A DNA stretch of 64,000 bases, from NCBI RefSeq assembly GCF_022761115.1, contig NZ_JAKWJS010000010.1:44328-108327 (forward strand), read 5' to 3'. This DNA comes from Dyella sp. RRB7 (lineage in GTDB: Bacteria > Pseudomonadota > Gammaproteobacteria > Xanthomonadales > Rhodanobacteraceae). Within the stretch, counting starts at the first letter, position 1. Each line of letters opens with the position of its first letter. Below, piece by piece: positions 40,119 through 52,187 of this stretch. The notes under the pieces were generated by a model. That model did no database searches. It was not told where the DNA came from and saw only the letters and a program-made list of their open reading frames with translations. The position numbers were made by a program, and so were the translations under genes.

Positions 40119-40244
40119 GTGAAGGTGCTTTCCTCTTTGAAGTCCGCCAAGCAGCGGCACCGTGACTGCAAGGTTGTGCGCCGTCGCGGCAAAGTGTTCG
40201 TGATCTGCAAGAGCAATCCGCGTTTCAAGGCTCGTCAGCGCTGA
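40119..40244 (+). CDS. rpmJ: 50S ribosomal protein L36, zinc-free type
   Basis: 41 residues from a GTG with CAGGAG nine bases upstream. The protein opens [20 protein letters not shown] and ends [10 protein letters not shown]. It belongs to the YkgO-like L36 class: the zinc-binding CxxC appears as HRDC and the final histidine as F, so only two cysteines remain and zinc binding is unlikely. It stands alone between its own promoter and terminator instead of in the spc operon. The protein sits near the peptidyl-transferase centre of the large subunit. Confidence 0.95.
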   Translation: MKVLSSLKSAKQRHRDCKVVRRRGKVFVICKSNPRFKARQR

Positions 40245-40270
40245 TCTGTCAGCTGCGACTAGTCACGAAG

Positions 40271-40297
40271 AAGGGCCGCGAAAGCGGCCCTTTTTTG
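40271..40297 (+). terminator. Intrinsic terminator after rpmJ
   Basis: AAGGGCCGC, GAAA loop, GCGGCCCTT followed by further T residues. Confidence 0.9.
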
Positions 40298-40370
40298 TTG
40301 CCTCGGATACGTGCCGGCGTTGCCGGATGCGGGAGCGCACCCTGTGCGCTCCCGCCCAAGCAAGGCAAGA

Positions 40371-40843
40371 TCAGGCGTAGCGGACGCCGGTGATCTCGTA
40401 GCGCTTGACCCCATTGGGCGCCTTGAACTCGAAGCTGTCGCCTTCGCTCTTGCCGATCAGGGCTCGCGCGATCGGCGAAGACACCGCGATAAGCCGCTGC
40501 TTGATGTCCGCTTCCAGGTCACCCACGATCTGGTAGGTCACGGCTTCGCCGGTTTCCTCTTCTTCCAGGTCCACTATCGCACCGAACACCACGCGGGTAC
40601 CGGCGGCAAGGCGGCTGACGTCGATCACTTCGGCCGTGGACAGCGCCGCTTCCAGCTCGGCGATGCGCCCCTCGATGAAACTCTGCTGCTCACGCGCCGC
40701 GTGATACTCGGCGTTTTCCTTCAGATCGCCGTGGGCGCGCGCCTCCGCGATGGCCGCGATGATGCGCGGCCGATCGGACGACTTAAGCTTCTCCAGCTCG
40801 CCGCGAAGACGCTCTGAACCCGCCTTGGTGATGGGAGCTCGAC

Positions 40844-40847
<4 letters not shown>
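40371..40847 (-). CDS. greA: Transcription elongation factor GreA
   Basis: 158 residues. N-terminal antiparallel coiled coil (about 1-75) with the acidic tip in [22 protein letters not shown], then an FKBP-like C-terminal domain ([35 protein letters not shown]). It stimulates transcript cleavage by backtracked RNA polymerase. The start codon overlaps the carB stop by four bases, the classic carA-carB-greA operon. Confidence 0.96.
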
Positions 40848-44063
<3,216 letters not shown>

Positions 44064-44071
<8 letters not shown>

Positions 44072-45200
44072 GCGTGCGGGCCTCCTGCATCAGGGCGGCA
44101 AAACGGTCAAACAGGTAGCCGATGTCGTGCGGGCCGGGGCTTGCTTCCGGGTGACCCTGGAAGCAGAACGCCGGGCGATCGGTGAGCGCGAAGCCCTGCA
44201 GCGAACCGTCGAACAGCGAGGTGTGGGTGACGCGCACGTTCGCCGGCAGCGTGGCCGGGTCGACCGCGAAGCCGTGGTTCTGCGAAGTGATCAATACACG
44301 GCCGTCGTCCAGATCCTTCACCGGATGGTTCGCGCCGTGATGGCCGAACTTCATCTTCAGCGTCTTGGCGCCCACCGCCAGGCCCATGATCTGGTGGCCC
44401 AGGCAGATGCCGAACAGCGGGATCTTCGCGTCGAGGAACTGCTTGGTGGCTTCGATGGCGTAATCGCAGGCCGCCGGGTCGCCGGGGCCATTGGAGAGGA
44501 ACACGCCATCGGGCTTCAGCGCCAGCACCTCGGCGGCCGGGGTCTGCGCCGGCACCACGGTGATGTCGCAGCCCTGCTCGGCAAGCAGGCGCAGGATATT
44601 GTGCTTCACGCCAAAGTCGTAGGCCACGACCTTGAAGCGTTTGGACGGCTGATTGAAGGCCGTGCGGTCAAGGTCGTAGACGCCCTCGCTCCAACCGTAC
44701 GACTCGCCGACGCTGACCACCTTGGCCAGGTCCATGCCATTGAGTCCGGGGAATGCGCGCGCCTTGGCCAGCGCAGCCTCGGCATCCACCGTTTCGCCAG
44801 CCACGATGCAGCCGGACAGTGCGCCCTTGTCGCGCAGGATGCGGGTGAGGCGGCGCGTGTCGATGCCGGCAATGGCCACGATGCCGTGGCGCTTGAGGTA
44901 ATCGGGCAGGCTTTCGGTGCTGCGCCAGTTGCTGGCGCGACGCGGCACGTCGCGCACGATCAGGCCGGCGGCATGCACCGTCTCGGACTCGGCGTCCTCG
45001 ACATTGACGCCGGTGTTGCCGATATGGGGGTACGTCAGGGTGACGATCTGCCGGCTGTACGAGGGATCGGTGAGGATCTCCTGGTAACCGGTCATGGCGG
45101 TGTTGAAAACCACCTCGCCGACGGTTTCACCAGTCGCGCCCACGGCGTGGCCGTGGAACACGCTGCCGTCTTCGAGGGCAAGCAATGCGGGGATAGGCAT
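44064..45200 (-). CDS. carA: Carbamoyl-phosphate synthase small subunit
   Basis: 378 residues. N-terminal CPSase small domain ([36 protein letters not shown]) and C-terminal class I glutamine amidotransferase with nucleophile Cys in [15 protein letters not shown] and the His-Glu pair near [13 protein letters not shown]. It releases ammonia from glutamine and channels it to CarB. The leader carries a promoter and a large hairpin. It diverges from a 2-oxoglutarate oxygenase gene. Confidence 0.97.
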
Positions 45201-45226
45201 GGGAAAGTCCGCCTTTTAGGTGCAGC

Positions 45227-45264
45227 AAGGTCCGCAAGCCGCACTAAGCAGGCTTGTGGACCTT
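45227..45264 (-). promoter_or_regulatory. Large hairpin in the carA leader
   Basis: Fourteen-bp arms (AAGGTCCGCAAGCC 45227-45240 and GGCTTGTGGACCTT 45251-45264, one wobble pair) with a 10-base loop, ending 27 bases before the carA start. There is no T run after it on the minus strand. It may be a translational or protein-bound control element for pyrimidine or arginine response. Confidence 0.5.
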
Positions 45265-45293
45265 AGTCGAGGAATGTTTCAGGGCGGGTCGAA

Positions 45294-45322
45294 ATGATAG
45301 GTGCAAGGGCCCTTTCTGTCCA
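45294..45322 (-). promoter_or_regulatory. Predicted sigma-70 promoter of carAB-greA
   Basis: On the minus strand TGGACA, 17-base spacer, TATCAT; each box matches consensus at 5 of 6. The implied start near 45287 gives an ~85-base leader containing the hairpin. Confidence 0.6.
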
Positions 45323-45414
45323 CCAAAAACAGCTGAACACCGACATCAACTGGCGCTCAACGACAGCGGATTCGGGCTGTACACTAGCGCCGCCCAGCCC
45401 ATGACCGGACATCC

Positions 45415-46110
45415 ATGAACTTAGCCGCGCTGCTCGATCCCGCCCGTCTCGACCGACCGGATACGGATGTACGGCTGGAGCCGTTTCCGTTCCTGGTAGC
45501 GCACGGGCAACTGCCGGACGAGGCGCGCAGCGAGCTGGAGCGGGATTTCCCGCGCTATACCAGCGCAGGCTTCTTCCCCTACGACCCCAGCGACTGTGGC
45601 CCGTCGATCAACACCCTGGTGCAGCAATTGAGCTCGGCGGAGTTCGCCAGCGCCATCGGCAAGCGGCTGGGGATAGCGAATCTCGGCCAATATCCCACCC
45701 TGATCACCCTGTGCCGCTTGCTGAACAAGCGCCACGGCACCATCCATACCGACAGCAAGTCCAAGGTCGCCACGGCCCTGCTCTATCTCAACCCCATGTG
45801 GCCCGATACCAGCGACGGCTGTCTGCGCTTCCTGGGCAGCATCGACAATATCGACAGCCTGGTCGCCCCCGAGCTCAAGCCGCTGTATGGCGAATTCGCC
45901 GTGTTCAAGCGCTGCGACAACTCCTTCCATGGCCACCTGCCCTATGAAGGCGAGCGCAGGGTCATCCAGGTGGCCTGGCTCACCAGCGAAGAGGAGAAGC
46001 TGCGCAAGACCAAGCGCGGCAAGTTCTCCCGCGCGTTCAAGAAACTGTTCGGCTCGCTCGACCGCAAACTGGGCGCCGGCCGCGACCGTAACGCCGCCCA
46101 CAAGGACTGA
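45415..46110 (+). CDS. 2-oxoglutarate/Fe(II)-dependent oxygenase
   Basis: 231 residues. Double-stranded beta-helix oxygenase: iron ligands His and Asp in RHGTIHTDSKSKVATALLYLN and the distal His in NSFHGHLPY, with Arg of GERRVIQVAW as the 2-oxoglutarate clamp. The C-terminal ~40 residues are basic (KLRKTKRGKFSRAFKKLFG). The substrate is unknown; small stand-alone members include prolyl hydroxylase-like and sugar- or protein-modifying enzymes. It diverges from carA and precedes a TPR gene. Confidence 0.85.
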   Translation: MNLAALLDPARLDRPDTDVRLEPFPFLVAHGQLPDEARSELERDFPRYTSAGFFPYDPSDCGPSINTLVQQLSSAEFASAIGKRLGIANLGQYPTLITLCRLLNKRHGTIHTDSKSKVATALLYLNPMWPDTSDGCLRFLGSIDNIDSLVAPELKPLYGEFAVFKRCDNSFHGHLPYEGERRVIQVAWLTSEEEKLRKTKRGKFSRAFKKLFGSLDRKLGAGRDRNAAHKD

Positions 46111-46168
46111 GCCTGCGCCGCCCGGCCAGGCCGGGCGTTCAGGCCGACATTGCATCCAAGGATTAGGC

Positions 46169-46921
46169 ATGCCATTCGTTCTCCTGCTTTCCATCGCCCT
46201 GCAGATCGCCTGCGCGGTTCACGTCGTGCGCAGCGGTCGCCCGCTGTACTGGATCTGGCTGATCCTGATCGGCTCTTATCTCGCCGTGGCGGTGTATCTG
46301 CTGGTGGCCGTCATCCCCGACTTTCGCCACGACCCGCGCGGACGCAAGGCGGCCAGCAAGGCCTTGCACGCCATCGATCCGCAGCGGCGCAAGCGCGAAC
46401 TGCAGCGCCAGCTCGAACTCAGCAACACCGTGGAGAACCGGCGCCGGCTTGCCGACGAAAGCCTCAAGCTGGGCGATTACGACAACGCGCGCGAGCTATA
46501 CCAGGGCCTGCTCACCGGCATGTATGCGACCGAACCCGACTTCATGCTCGGCCTGGCCCACGCACAAGCCGGACTGGGCGACTTCGCTGCCACGCGGGCC
46601 ACACTGGATGCGTTGATCAAGGCCAGCCCGGCTTACAAGTCAAGCGAGGGGCATTTGCTCTACGCGCGCAGCCTGGAAGAGCTAGGCGAGTACGACTCAG
46701 CCCTGGAAGAGTATCGCGCGCTGGCCGACAGCTATCCCGGCGAAGAGGGCCGCTATCGTTATGCCACCCTGCTTGCCCGGCGCCAGCGCCAGGCCGAAGC
46801 GCGTGCCGTACTGGAATCGTTGCTCAACCGGGCCAAACTGATGCCCGGCTACTACCGACGCAAGGAGCAATCCTGGCTGAAGGCCGCACGGTCGGAGTTG
46901 GCAAGACTAGGCCAATCCTGA
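46169..46921 (+). CDS. TPR-repeat membrane protein
   Basis: 250 residues from the ATG at 46169; the open frame reaching back to 45887 overlaps the oxygenase gene and is not used. Two N-terminal membrane helices (FVLLLSIALQIACAVHVV and LYWIWLILIGSYLAVAVYLLVAV) resemble a phospholipase D nuclease N-terminal (PLDc_N) module. A cytoplasmic region follows with about four TPR-like helix pairs (DYDNARELYQGLLTG, GEYDSALEEYRALADSYPGE). Probably an assembly or scaffold protein; function unknown. Confidence 0.78.
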   Translation: MPFVLLLSIALQIACAVHVVRSGRPLYWIWLILIGSYLAVAVYLLVAVIPDFRHDPRGRKAASKALHAIDPQRRKRELQRQLELSNTVENRRRLADESLKLGDYDNARELYQGLLTGMYATEPDFMLGLAHAQAGLGDFAATRATLDALIKASPAYKSSEGHLLYARSLEELGEYDSALEEYRALADSYPGEEGRYRYATLLARRQRQAEARAVLESLLNRAKLMPGYYRRKEQSWLKAARSELARLGQS

Positions 46922-47033
46922 AGCGGCACGGCCTTGGCGCGGCCCTGGCCCAGCCTCTGACCGCCACTTTTCAGCCATGGGCATGGCCTGATCCACGCAC
47001 AGAGTGACGCGGCATCGACCTCTGTGATCCGCC

Positions 47034-47783
47034 ATGCCATTCACCCTGAGCCATGTCGCCGCCGTCCTGCCGTTGCGGCGTCGCTGCAGTGCCGATGCGT
47101 TTGCGGCACTAGCCATTGGCAGCGTGATGCCTGACCTCCACTACTTTCTGCCGGTACTGCGCAAGCAGTGGCCGCTGCCCAGCCATCACCTGATCAGCCT
47201 GCCGCTGTTCTGCCTGCCGGTGGGCTGGTTGCTATGGCGATGGTGGCGTCCCTTGTGGGCGGCGGCCGGCATGGTCGAAGGCAGGCCACAGCCTATGCCG
47301 GCCTTATGGCGCGTGATGCTCGCGCTGACCATCGGCGCTCTCACGCATCTGGCATGGGATGGCTGCACGCATGCCAACTACGGTCTTGGCGTCTACCTGC
47401 CCGCGTTGGGGCAACCGCTATTCCGGATCGGCCATGCCACCATTTCCAGCGCCAACCTGTTGCAATACATCAGCAGCGTGGCGGGATTGCTGTTGCTGGC
47501 CGCAGCCGCATGGCCTGCCCGCCAGCGCTTCATGCATGACATGCGGGCTGCAGTGCCCGCTAGTTGGCTGATGCTCTCGCTGGTGGTCGCGGCCGTCCTT
47601 ACCGCCTCACTGACCTTCGCCTTCACCTGGAATCCTGGCGACGACGCCGACCAGCTACGACACACGATCCGGCTGACAGCGTGGAATGGCCTATCCTCGC
47701 CCTTGCTGATCATCGTCGCGTATCCGCTGATCTGGCGCCTTCATCAACGCAGGCTCATGGGCAGAAACGGTCAAGCCGCGTAG
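47034..47783 (+). CDS. DUF4184 family membrane protein
   Basis: 249 residues with about six membrane helices. The start MPFTLSHVAAVLP followed by AIGSVMPDLHYF is the DUF4184 signature. LTHLAWDGCTHANYG resembles the metal-dependent hydrolase-like HxxxD pattern seen in related integral membrane families. Activity is unknown. Its 3' end overlaps the convergent antiporter gene by 13 bases. Confidence 0.85.
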   Translation: MPFTLSHVAAVLPLRRRCSADAFAALAIGSVMPDLHYFLPVLRKQWPLPSHHLISLPLFCLPVGWLLWRWWRPLWAAAGMVEGRPQPMPALWRVMLALTIGALTHLAWDGCTHANYGLGVYLPALGQPLFRIGHATISSANLLQYISSVAGLLLLAAAAWPARQRFMHDMRAAVPASWLMLSLVVAAVLTASLTFAFTWNPGDDADQLRHTIRLTAWNGLSSPLLIIVAYPLIWRLHQRRLMGRNGQAA

Positions 47784-48775
47784 AAGTGCCAGGCCACGAA
47801 AACGGCGAACACCCCATAGAGCAATCCCACCGGCACCAGCCAGCGCGCATCCACGCGCCCCCGGCGAAACAGCCACCACAGGTAGATCACGGCCACGCCC
47901 GTAAGCACGCCGGCGACCATCAGCGGCGGATCGAACAACCACGGCGTCGCGAACAGGGCAAGCGAACTGGGAATGGTCGCCTGGATCATCATGGCGCCGG
48001 AGATGTTGGCCAGCGCCAGGCGCTCCTTGCCCTGGCGCACCCAGATCAGCGCGTTCATGGTTTCAGGCAGCTCAGTCGCGACGGGGCTGAGCACCAGCGC
48101 GACGAGATGCGGCGACAACTGCAACGCCACGCCAATGGCCTCGATCTGCTTGACGAAGGTATGCGAGGCGAAGGCGATCACCACCAATGCCAGCGTCGTC
48201 TGCAGGGCAACCCACCACAACGACGGCTCGACAGCTTTCGGCTGGAACTTCAGCGGCTCAAGCTCCTCCTCTTCCGGCGCCGTATCGGATGACTTCAGCT
48301 CACGCCATACGTAAAGGCCATAGGCCAGCAGAAACAGCACGCCCAGCCACGGCTTGAAGGCAAAGGCGACCAGGCCCAGCCCGCACTTCACCACGAAGAT
48401 GGCGAGGAACCACGATTGGTCACGCGCTAGGCGGCCGTACTCGACGCGCACGGCATGATCGGCACGCTGCAGGCGACGGCGATGGGCCCATAGCGCTACG
48501 CCGACCACGGCGTAAGCGATGGTGGCGAGGACCAGCGGGCCACCCAGCGCCGCACCGACACCGATATCCCTTTGCTCAGGTGTCTTGCCGAGGATGACAG
48601 CCACGAACGTCACCGCGCTCTCCGGGAGAGCGGTGCCAAACGCAGCGAGAATGGTGCCCGTGGCGGTGGCGCCCAGGTTCAACTTCTGGCCGAACCACTC
48701 GACGCCGTTGACGAAATACTCGCAGGCAACATAGATCGCGCCGGCCGACAGCAGGAACAACAACACGGTAAGCAT
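47771..48775 (-). CDS. CaCA-family cation antiporter, probable manganese or calcium exporter
   Basis: 334 residues from the ATG at 48775 (MLTVLLFLLSAGAIY), with GGAAAAA upstream. Longer in-frame starts up to 48910 fall inside the riboswitch and are rejected. It has about ten membrane helices in two inverted repeats: alpha-1 with LAAFGTALPESAVTFVAVI and alpha-2 with LSPVATELPETMNALI. An acidic loop (PEEEELEPL) lies between the halves. The family (YrbG/CaxA-like) exchanges Ca2+ or other divalent ions for Na+ or H+. The yybP-ykoY riboswitch in its leader points to Mn2+ as the relevant ion. Confidence 0.88.
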   Translation of the reverse strand: MLTVLLFLLSAGAIYVACEYFVNGVEWFGQKLNLGATATGTILAAFGTALPESAVTFVAVILGKTPEQRDIGVGAALGGPLVLATIAYAVVGVALWAHRRRLQRADHAVRVEYGRLARDQSWFLAIFVVKCGLGLVAFAFKPWLGVLFLLAYGLYVWRELKSSDTAPEEEELEPLKFQPKAVEPSLWWVALQTTLALVVIAFASHTFVKQIEAIGVALQLSPHLVALVLSPVATELPETMNALIWVRQGKERLALANISGAMMIQATIPSSLALFATPWLFDPPLMVAGVLTGVAVIYLWWLFRRGRVDARWLVPVGLLYGVFAVFVAWHFYAA

Positions 48776-48786
48776 GCTTTTTCCAT

Positions 48787-48836
48787 GGCCGGGCGAGCGG
48801 AAAACCATTGGCGCGACGACGCGAGCTCGCCCGGCC
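48787..48836 (-). promoter_or_regulatory. Hairpin next to the antiporter start (riboswitch expression platform)
   Basis: Perfect 12-bp arms GGCCGGGCGAGC / GCTCGCCCGGCC (48787-48798 and 48825-48836) between the aptamer and the start codon. There is no T run, which favours control of translation over termination. The alternative pairing partner in the aptamer was not determined. Confidence 0.6.
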
Positions 48837-48854
48837 AGGGTGAGCGCGTCGCGG

Positions 48855-49005
48855 CCAAAGGTCTCGCCGGGCTGCCGACACCTGACGGCATCGGTGACCA
48901 TCCGCGCCATGAAGCCGAAGCCTCAAGTCTGTTGACGCGGATTCCTCTGGAATCGCAAACCCGAGGGGCTTGCGGCGGGGTGAGGATGGCTACTCCCCAA
49001 TGACA
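48855..49005 (-). ncRNA. yybP-ykoY (manganese) riboswitch
   Basis: On the minus strand the conserved blocks appear in order: TTGGGGAGTAGCC (about 49000-48988), a P3-like hairpin GCGATTCC/GGAATC, GTCAACA (48936-48930) and GGCGAGACC (48868-48860). These match the invariant segments of the Mn2+-sensing yybP-ykoY family as in E. coli mntP and alx. The edges are approximate because P1 pairing is imperfect by eye. It lies 80 bases ahead of the cation antiporter, an expected target class. The 318-base gap 48776-49093 holds only this, the platform hairpin and one REP copy. Confidence 0.85.
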
Positions 49006-49057
49006 ACGGGCGGCATGTTAATGGCGATGGGGTGGCCGGGCAAGCCGAGACCGTGCG

Positions 49058-49085
49058 CGTTATCCCGGTGCATACCGGGATGACG
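49058..49085. repeat. REP-like palindrome, copy B
   Basis: Arms CGTTATCCCGGT / ACCGGGATGACG with GCAT loop (one G-T pair), nine bases after the pdxY stop. Confidence 0.65.
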
Positions 49086-49093
49086 AAGCCCCA

Positions 49094-50002
49094 TCAGGCC
49101 TTCTGCGCGGCGAACCGCGGAGCGCCATCGCGCTGCGCCGCCGGCACCGCGACGGTGATATCCAGCTCTTCGTACTGGTTTGCCAGGGTCGACTCCAGCG
49201 CGGCATGCACGCCGGCTACGGCCCTTTCCAGCGCCCGCGGCATCGCTTCGCCCGCCAGCAGGCTCGCGACCAGCAAGGCCGTCAGTACGTCACCGGGGCC
49301 GTCCGGGTCGATGGGCAGCTCGGGCGAGGTCACTTTCCACGCCTCATCACGCCCCACCGCCAACGTCACCAGTTCGCCAGCGGCATTGCGGAGACTATGC
49401 GTGATGATCCAGGCCGGCCCCTGTGCAAGCAATGCACGTGCAGCGGCGAGGCCGTCCGCCTCGGTCACCGCAGGCAAGCCACTAAGACGCTCCAATTCGA
49501 AGGCATTGGGTGACAGCAGCCAAGCCTGCGGCAGCAGCCGCTCGCGGAACACGGTTTCAAGACCCGGTTCGACATAGGGGCCGGTATGCGTATCACCCAT
49601 GACCGGATCGAGGCAGAAACGCAGTTGCGGCGCTTCTGCCATTACCCCTGCGACCCAGTCGGCGAACCGGTGGCCATTGTCGATACTGCCCAGATATCCC
49701 GAAAGCAGTACCCTCGCGCGCCGGTGCAGATCACGTTCGCGCACTCCTTGCAGCAGGTCACCGAACCAGTCGGAAGGCAGCACCCTGCCACGCAGGGTGC
49801 CGTAGAAAGGCGTATTGCTGAGCAGCGTCGTCGGTACCTCGGCCACGCGCAGGCCCCACTGGCGCAGCGGTGGCACGGCGGCACTGTTGCCGGCATGGCC
49901 GTACACCAGTTGCGACTGCACGGAAATGACATCCACCGGCACCGGCCCTTCAGGGCGGTTGCGCCGGCGATGGACGAAATGGTCGTCGAGCGGCTGGCTC
50001 AT
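49094..50002 (-). CDS. pdxY: Pyridoxal kinase PdxY
   Basis: 302 residues, ribokinase-like PdxK/PdxY family. Phosphorylates pyridoxal in the vitamin B6 salvage route. VISVQSQLVYGHAGNSAAVPPLRQWG at the start is diagnostic. VLLSGYLGS, FCLDPVMGDTHTGPYV and the anion-hole region DPDGPGDVLTALLVA (usual GTGD reads GPGD) complete the active site. The N-terminus is about 20 residues longer than E. coli PdxY. It stands alone on the minus strand between dapB and the antiporter. Confidence 0.92.
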   Translation of the reverse strand: MSQPLDDHFVHRRRNRPEGPVPVDVISVQSQLVYGHAGNSAAVPPLRQWGLRVAEVPTTLLSNTPFYGTLRGRVLPSDWFGDLLQGVRERDLHRRARVLLSGYLGSIDNGHRFADWVAGVMAEAPQLRFCLDPVMGDTHTGPYVEPGLETVFRERLLPQAWLLSPNAFELERLSGLPAVTEADGLAAARALLAQGPAWIITHSLRNAAGELVTLAVGRDEAWKVTSPELPIDPDGPGDVLTALLVASLLAGEAMPRALERAVAGVHAALESTLANQYEELDITVAVPAAQRDGAPRFAAQKA

Positions 50003-50073
50003 GGCCTTCCCTCATTCGGCGTGCCATCGGCACGCCAAGATGGCGCAGCGTGAAGCGCCGCCGCCGGAAGTCG

Positions 50074-50877
50074 TTAGTGTACGCAGCGATCCGTCAGCAT
50101 CGCGTCCAGGTCATAGGGGCCCGCGGGCCGCCCACTGATCCAGTGCGCCGCCTCCAGCGCACCGCGCGCAAAGATGGAGCGGTCGGTCGCGCGATGCCCC
50201 AGCTCCACCCGTTCACCCTGCCCCATCAAGAGCGCCACATGCTCGCCGACGATGTCGCCGCCGCGCACCACGGCGAAGCCGATGGTGCCGTGCTCTCGCG
50301 GGCCGGTACGGCCTTCGCGGGCATACACCGCGCTCTCGCCCAACGAGGTGCCGCGCGCAGCGGCGGCCGCTTCGCCCAGCGCCAGGGCCGTGCCCGATGG
50401 CGCATCTTCCTTGCGGTTGTGGTGCGCCTCGATGATATCGAGGTCCCATTGAGGGAGTGCGGCGGCGGCTTCGCGCAGCAGGCGCGTCAGCACCGCCACA
50501 CCCAGGCTGAAATTGGCCGCGCGCAGCAGCGCAATGCGTCGTGCCGATGCGGCCAGGCGAGGCGCAAAGCTGGCATCCAGGCCGGTGGTGCCGGTCACCA
50601 GTGCCGCACCATACGACTCGCAATAGGTCAGTGCGCCCGCCAGCCCGGCCGGGCCGCTGAAATCAATGACCACGTCCAACGCATCGGCGGCGGGCCATTC
50701 GTGGGTGAAGCGCAAACCATCCTCGCCCGGGTATATCGGGCGCCCCAGCTGCGGCGAATTCGGCCCGGTGATGGCGGTCACCAGCACAAAGCGGGCGTCC
50801 CCCTTGACCAGTCCAAGCAGGGCCTGCCCCATACGACCAGTAGCGCCATTGATGGCGAGGCGAACGGGGTGGCTCAT
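50074..50877 (-). CDS. dapB: 4-Hydroxy-tetrahydrodipicolinate reductase
   Basis: 267 residues from the ATG at 50877, which has GGAAGGAG upstream. NAD(P)H site LAINGATGRMGQALL, then VVIDFSGPAG and TGTTGLDA. The catalytic block IIEAHHNRKEDAPSGTALAL carries the His and Lys. It reduces the dehydrated dipicolinate precursor in lysine and diaminopimelate synthesis. It follows dnaJ by 123 bases; in many relatives carAB comes next, but here five other genes intervene. Confidence 0.95.
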   Translation of the reverse strand: MSHPVRLAINGATGRMGQALLGLVKGDARFVLVTAITGPNSPQLGRPIYPGEDGLRFTHEWPAADALDVVIDFSGPAGLAGALTYCESYGAALVTGTTGLDASFAPRLAASARRIALLRAANFSLGVAVLTRLLREAAAALPQWDLDIIEAHHNRKEDAPSGTALALGEAAAAARGTSLGESAVYAREGRTGPREHGTIGFAVVRGGDIVGEHVALLMGQGERVELGHRATDRSIFARGALEAAHWISGRPAGPYDLDAMLTDRCVH

Positions 50878-51000
50878 GCGTGGGCTCCTTCCGGGGACGG
50901 CGGCAAAGACGGAAGACGCGATGCTACCGTCAGCCACCCACGCCGTACACCTGCGAACGCGAAAAGCGGCGCTCCTTCCCTGCGGAAGGAGCGCATGGAC

Positions 51001-52122
51001 TTACGAGGTGACGCGCGACCAGAACTGCTTGACGCCATCGACCCACGACTTGGCGCGCGGCGTGTGCTTGTCGGCCTCGCCGTTGGCGAACGTGGCCTCA
51101 AGCTGCTCGAACAGCTCACGCTGCTGCTTGGTCAGGCGCACCGGCGTTTCCACCACCACGCGGCAGATCAGGTCACCGGTACGGCTGCTGCGCACCGACT
51201 TCACGCCGCGTCCGCGCAGGCGGAACAACTGGCCGGTCTGCGTTTCCGCGGGAATGCTGATGGACACCTCGCCGTCCAGCGTGGGCACCTGCAGTTCCGC
51301 GCCCAGCGCCGCCTGCGAGAAACGGATCGGCAGCTCGCAATGGAGGTCGTTGCCGTCGCGCTGGAAAATGGCGTGCTCGCGCACGCGTACTTCGACGTAC
51401 AGATCGCCCGCTTCCGCGCCGGCGGGACCCGCCTCGCCCTGCCCGGCCAGCCGGATGCGGTCGCCATTGTCGACGCCGGCGGGAATGTTCACCGACAGCA
51501 TGCGGGTTTCTTCCAGGCGCCCCTCGCCATCGCATGCCTTGCAGGGATTCTCGATCGCCTGGCCGGAGCCACCGCAATGCGGGCAGGCCTGCTGGATGGA
51601 GAAGATGCCATTCTGCATGCGCACGCGGCCATGGCCATGGCAGGTCTTGCAGGCCACCGTCTTGCCGTCGGCCGAACCCGAGCCGTTGCAATGGTGGCAG
51701 TTCACCTGGGTGGGGATCTCGAACTTCCGCTCGACGCCAAACACGGCTTCCTCGAGGTCCAGCTCCATGATGTAGCGCAGGTCCGAACCGCGGCGGGCAC
51801 GACCACGCGCGCCACCACCGAAGATGTCGCCAAAAATGTCGCCGAAGATATCGCCCATGTCGCCGAAACCGGCACCGCCGCGGCCGCCCATGCCATGCTC
51901 GAAGGCGGCATGGCCGTGCTGGTCGTACAGCGCACGCTTCTGGGGATCCGACAGCACTTCGTAGGCCTCCTTGGCCTCCTTGAATTTCTCCTGCGCATGC
52001 GGATCGTCCGGGCAGCGGTCCGGGTGATATTTCATCGCCAGTCGACGGAAAGACTTTTTCAGCTCGACTTCCGTGACGGTACGCTCGACGCCCAGAATTT
52101 CGTAGTAATCACGCTTGCTCAT
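51001..52122 (-). CDS. dnaJ: Chaperone DnaJ
   Basis: 373 residues from the ATG at 52122 ([12 protein letters not shown]); an ATG 15 bases further upstream is a possible alternative. J domain with HPD (YHPDRCPDD), a Gly/Phe region containing three DIF repeats ([15 protein letters not shown]), four zinc motifs ([32 protein letters not shown]) and the C-terminal substrate domains. It stimulates DnaK ATP hydrolysis and hands over unfolded clients. It is 133 bases from dnaK with a hairpin between. Confidence 0.97.
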   Translation of the reverse strand: MSKRDYYEILGVERTVTEVELKKSFRRLAMKYHPDRCPDDPHAQEKFKEAKEAYEVLSDPQKRALYDQHGHAAFEHGMGGRGGAGFGDMGDIFGDIFGDIFGGGARGRARRGSDLRYIMELDLEEAVFGVERKFEIPTQVNCHHCNGSGSADGKTVACKTCHGHGRVRMQNGIFSIQQACPHCGGSGQAIENPCKACDGEGRLEETRMLSVNIPAGVDNGDRIRLAGQGEAGPAGAEAGDLYVEVRVREHAIFQRDGNDLHCELPIRFSQAALGAELQVPTLDGEVSISIPAETQTGQLFRLRGRGVKSVRSSRTGDLICRVVVETPVRLTKQQRELFEQLEATFANGEADKHTPRAKSWVDGVKQFWSRVTS

Positions 52123-52187
52123 TGTTGCATCCGGCATGGACCGCTCTCTCTTGCACATGAATCGAGCGATCCATGTCTCCTCAGCAA

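Noticed and set aside
45887..46168. Upstream extension of the TPR protein
   Set aside because: This part overlaps the 2-oxoglutarate oxygenase gene in another frame; the membrane helix begins right after the ATG at 46169.
48776..48910. A 45-residue N-terminal extension of the cation antiporter
   Set aside because: It lies within the riboswitch and its expression hairpin, and the residues do not match the family.
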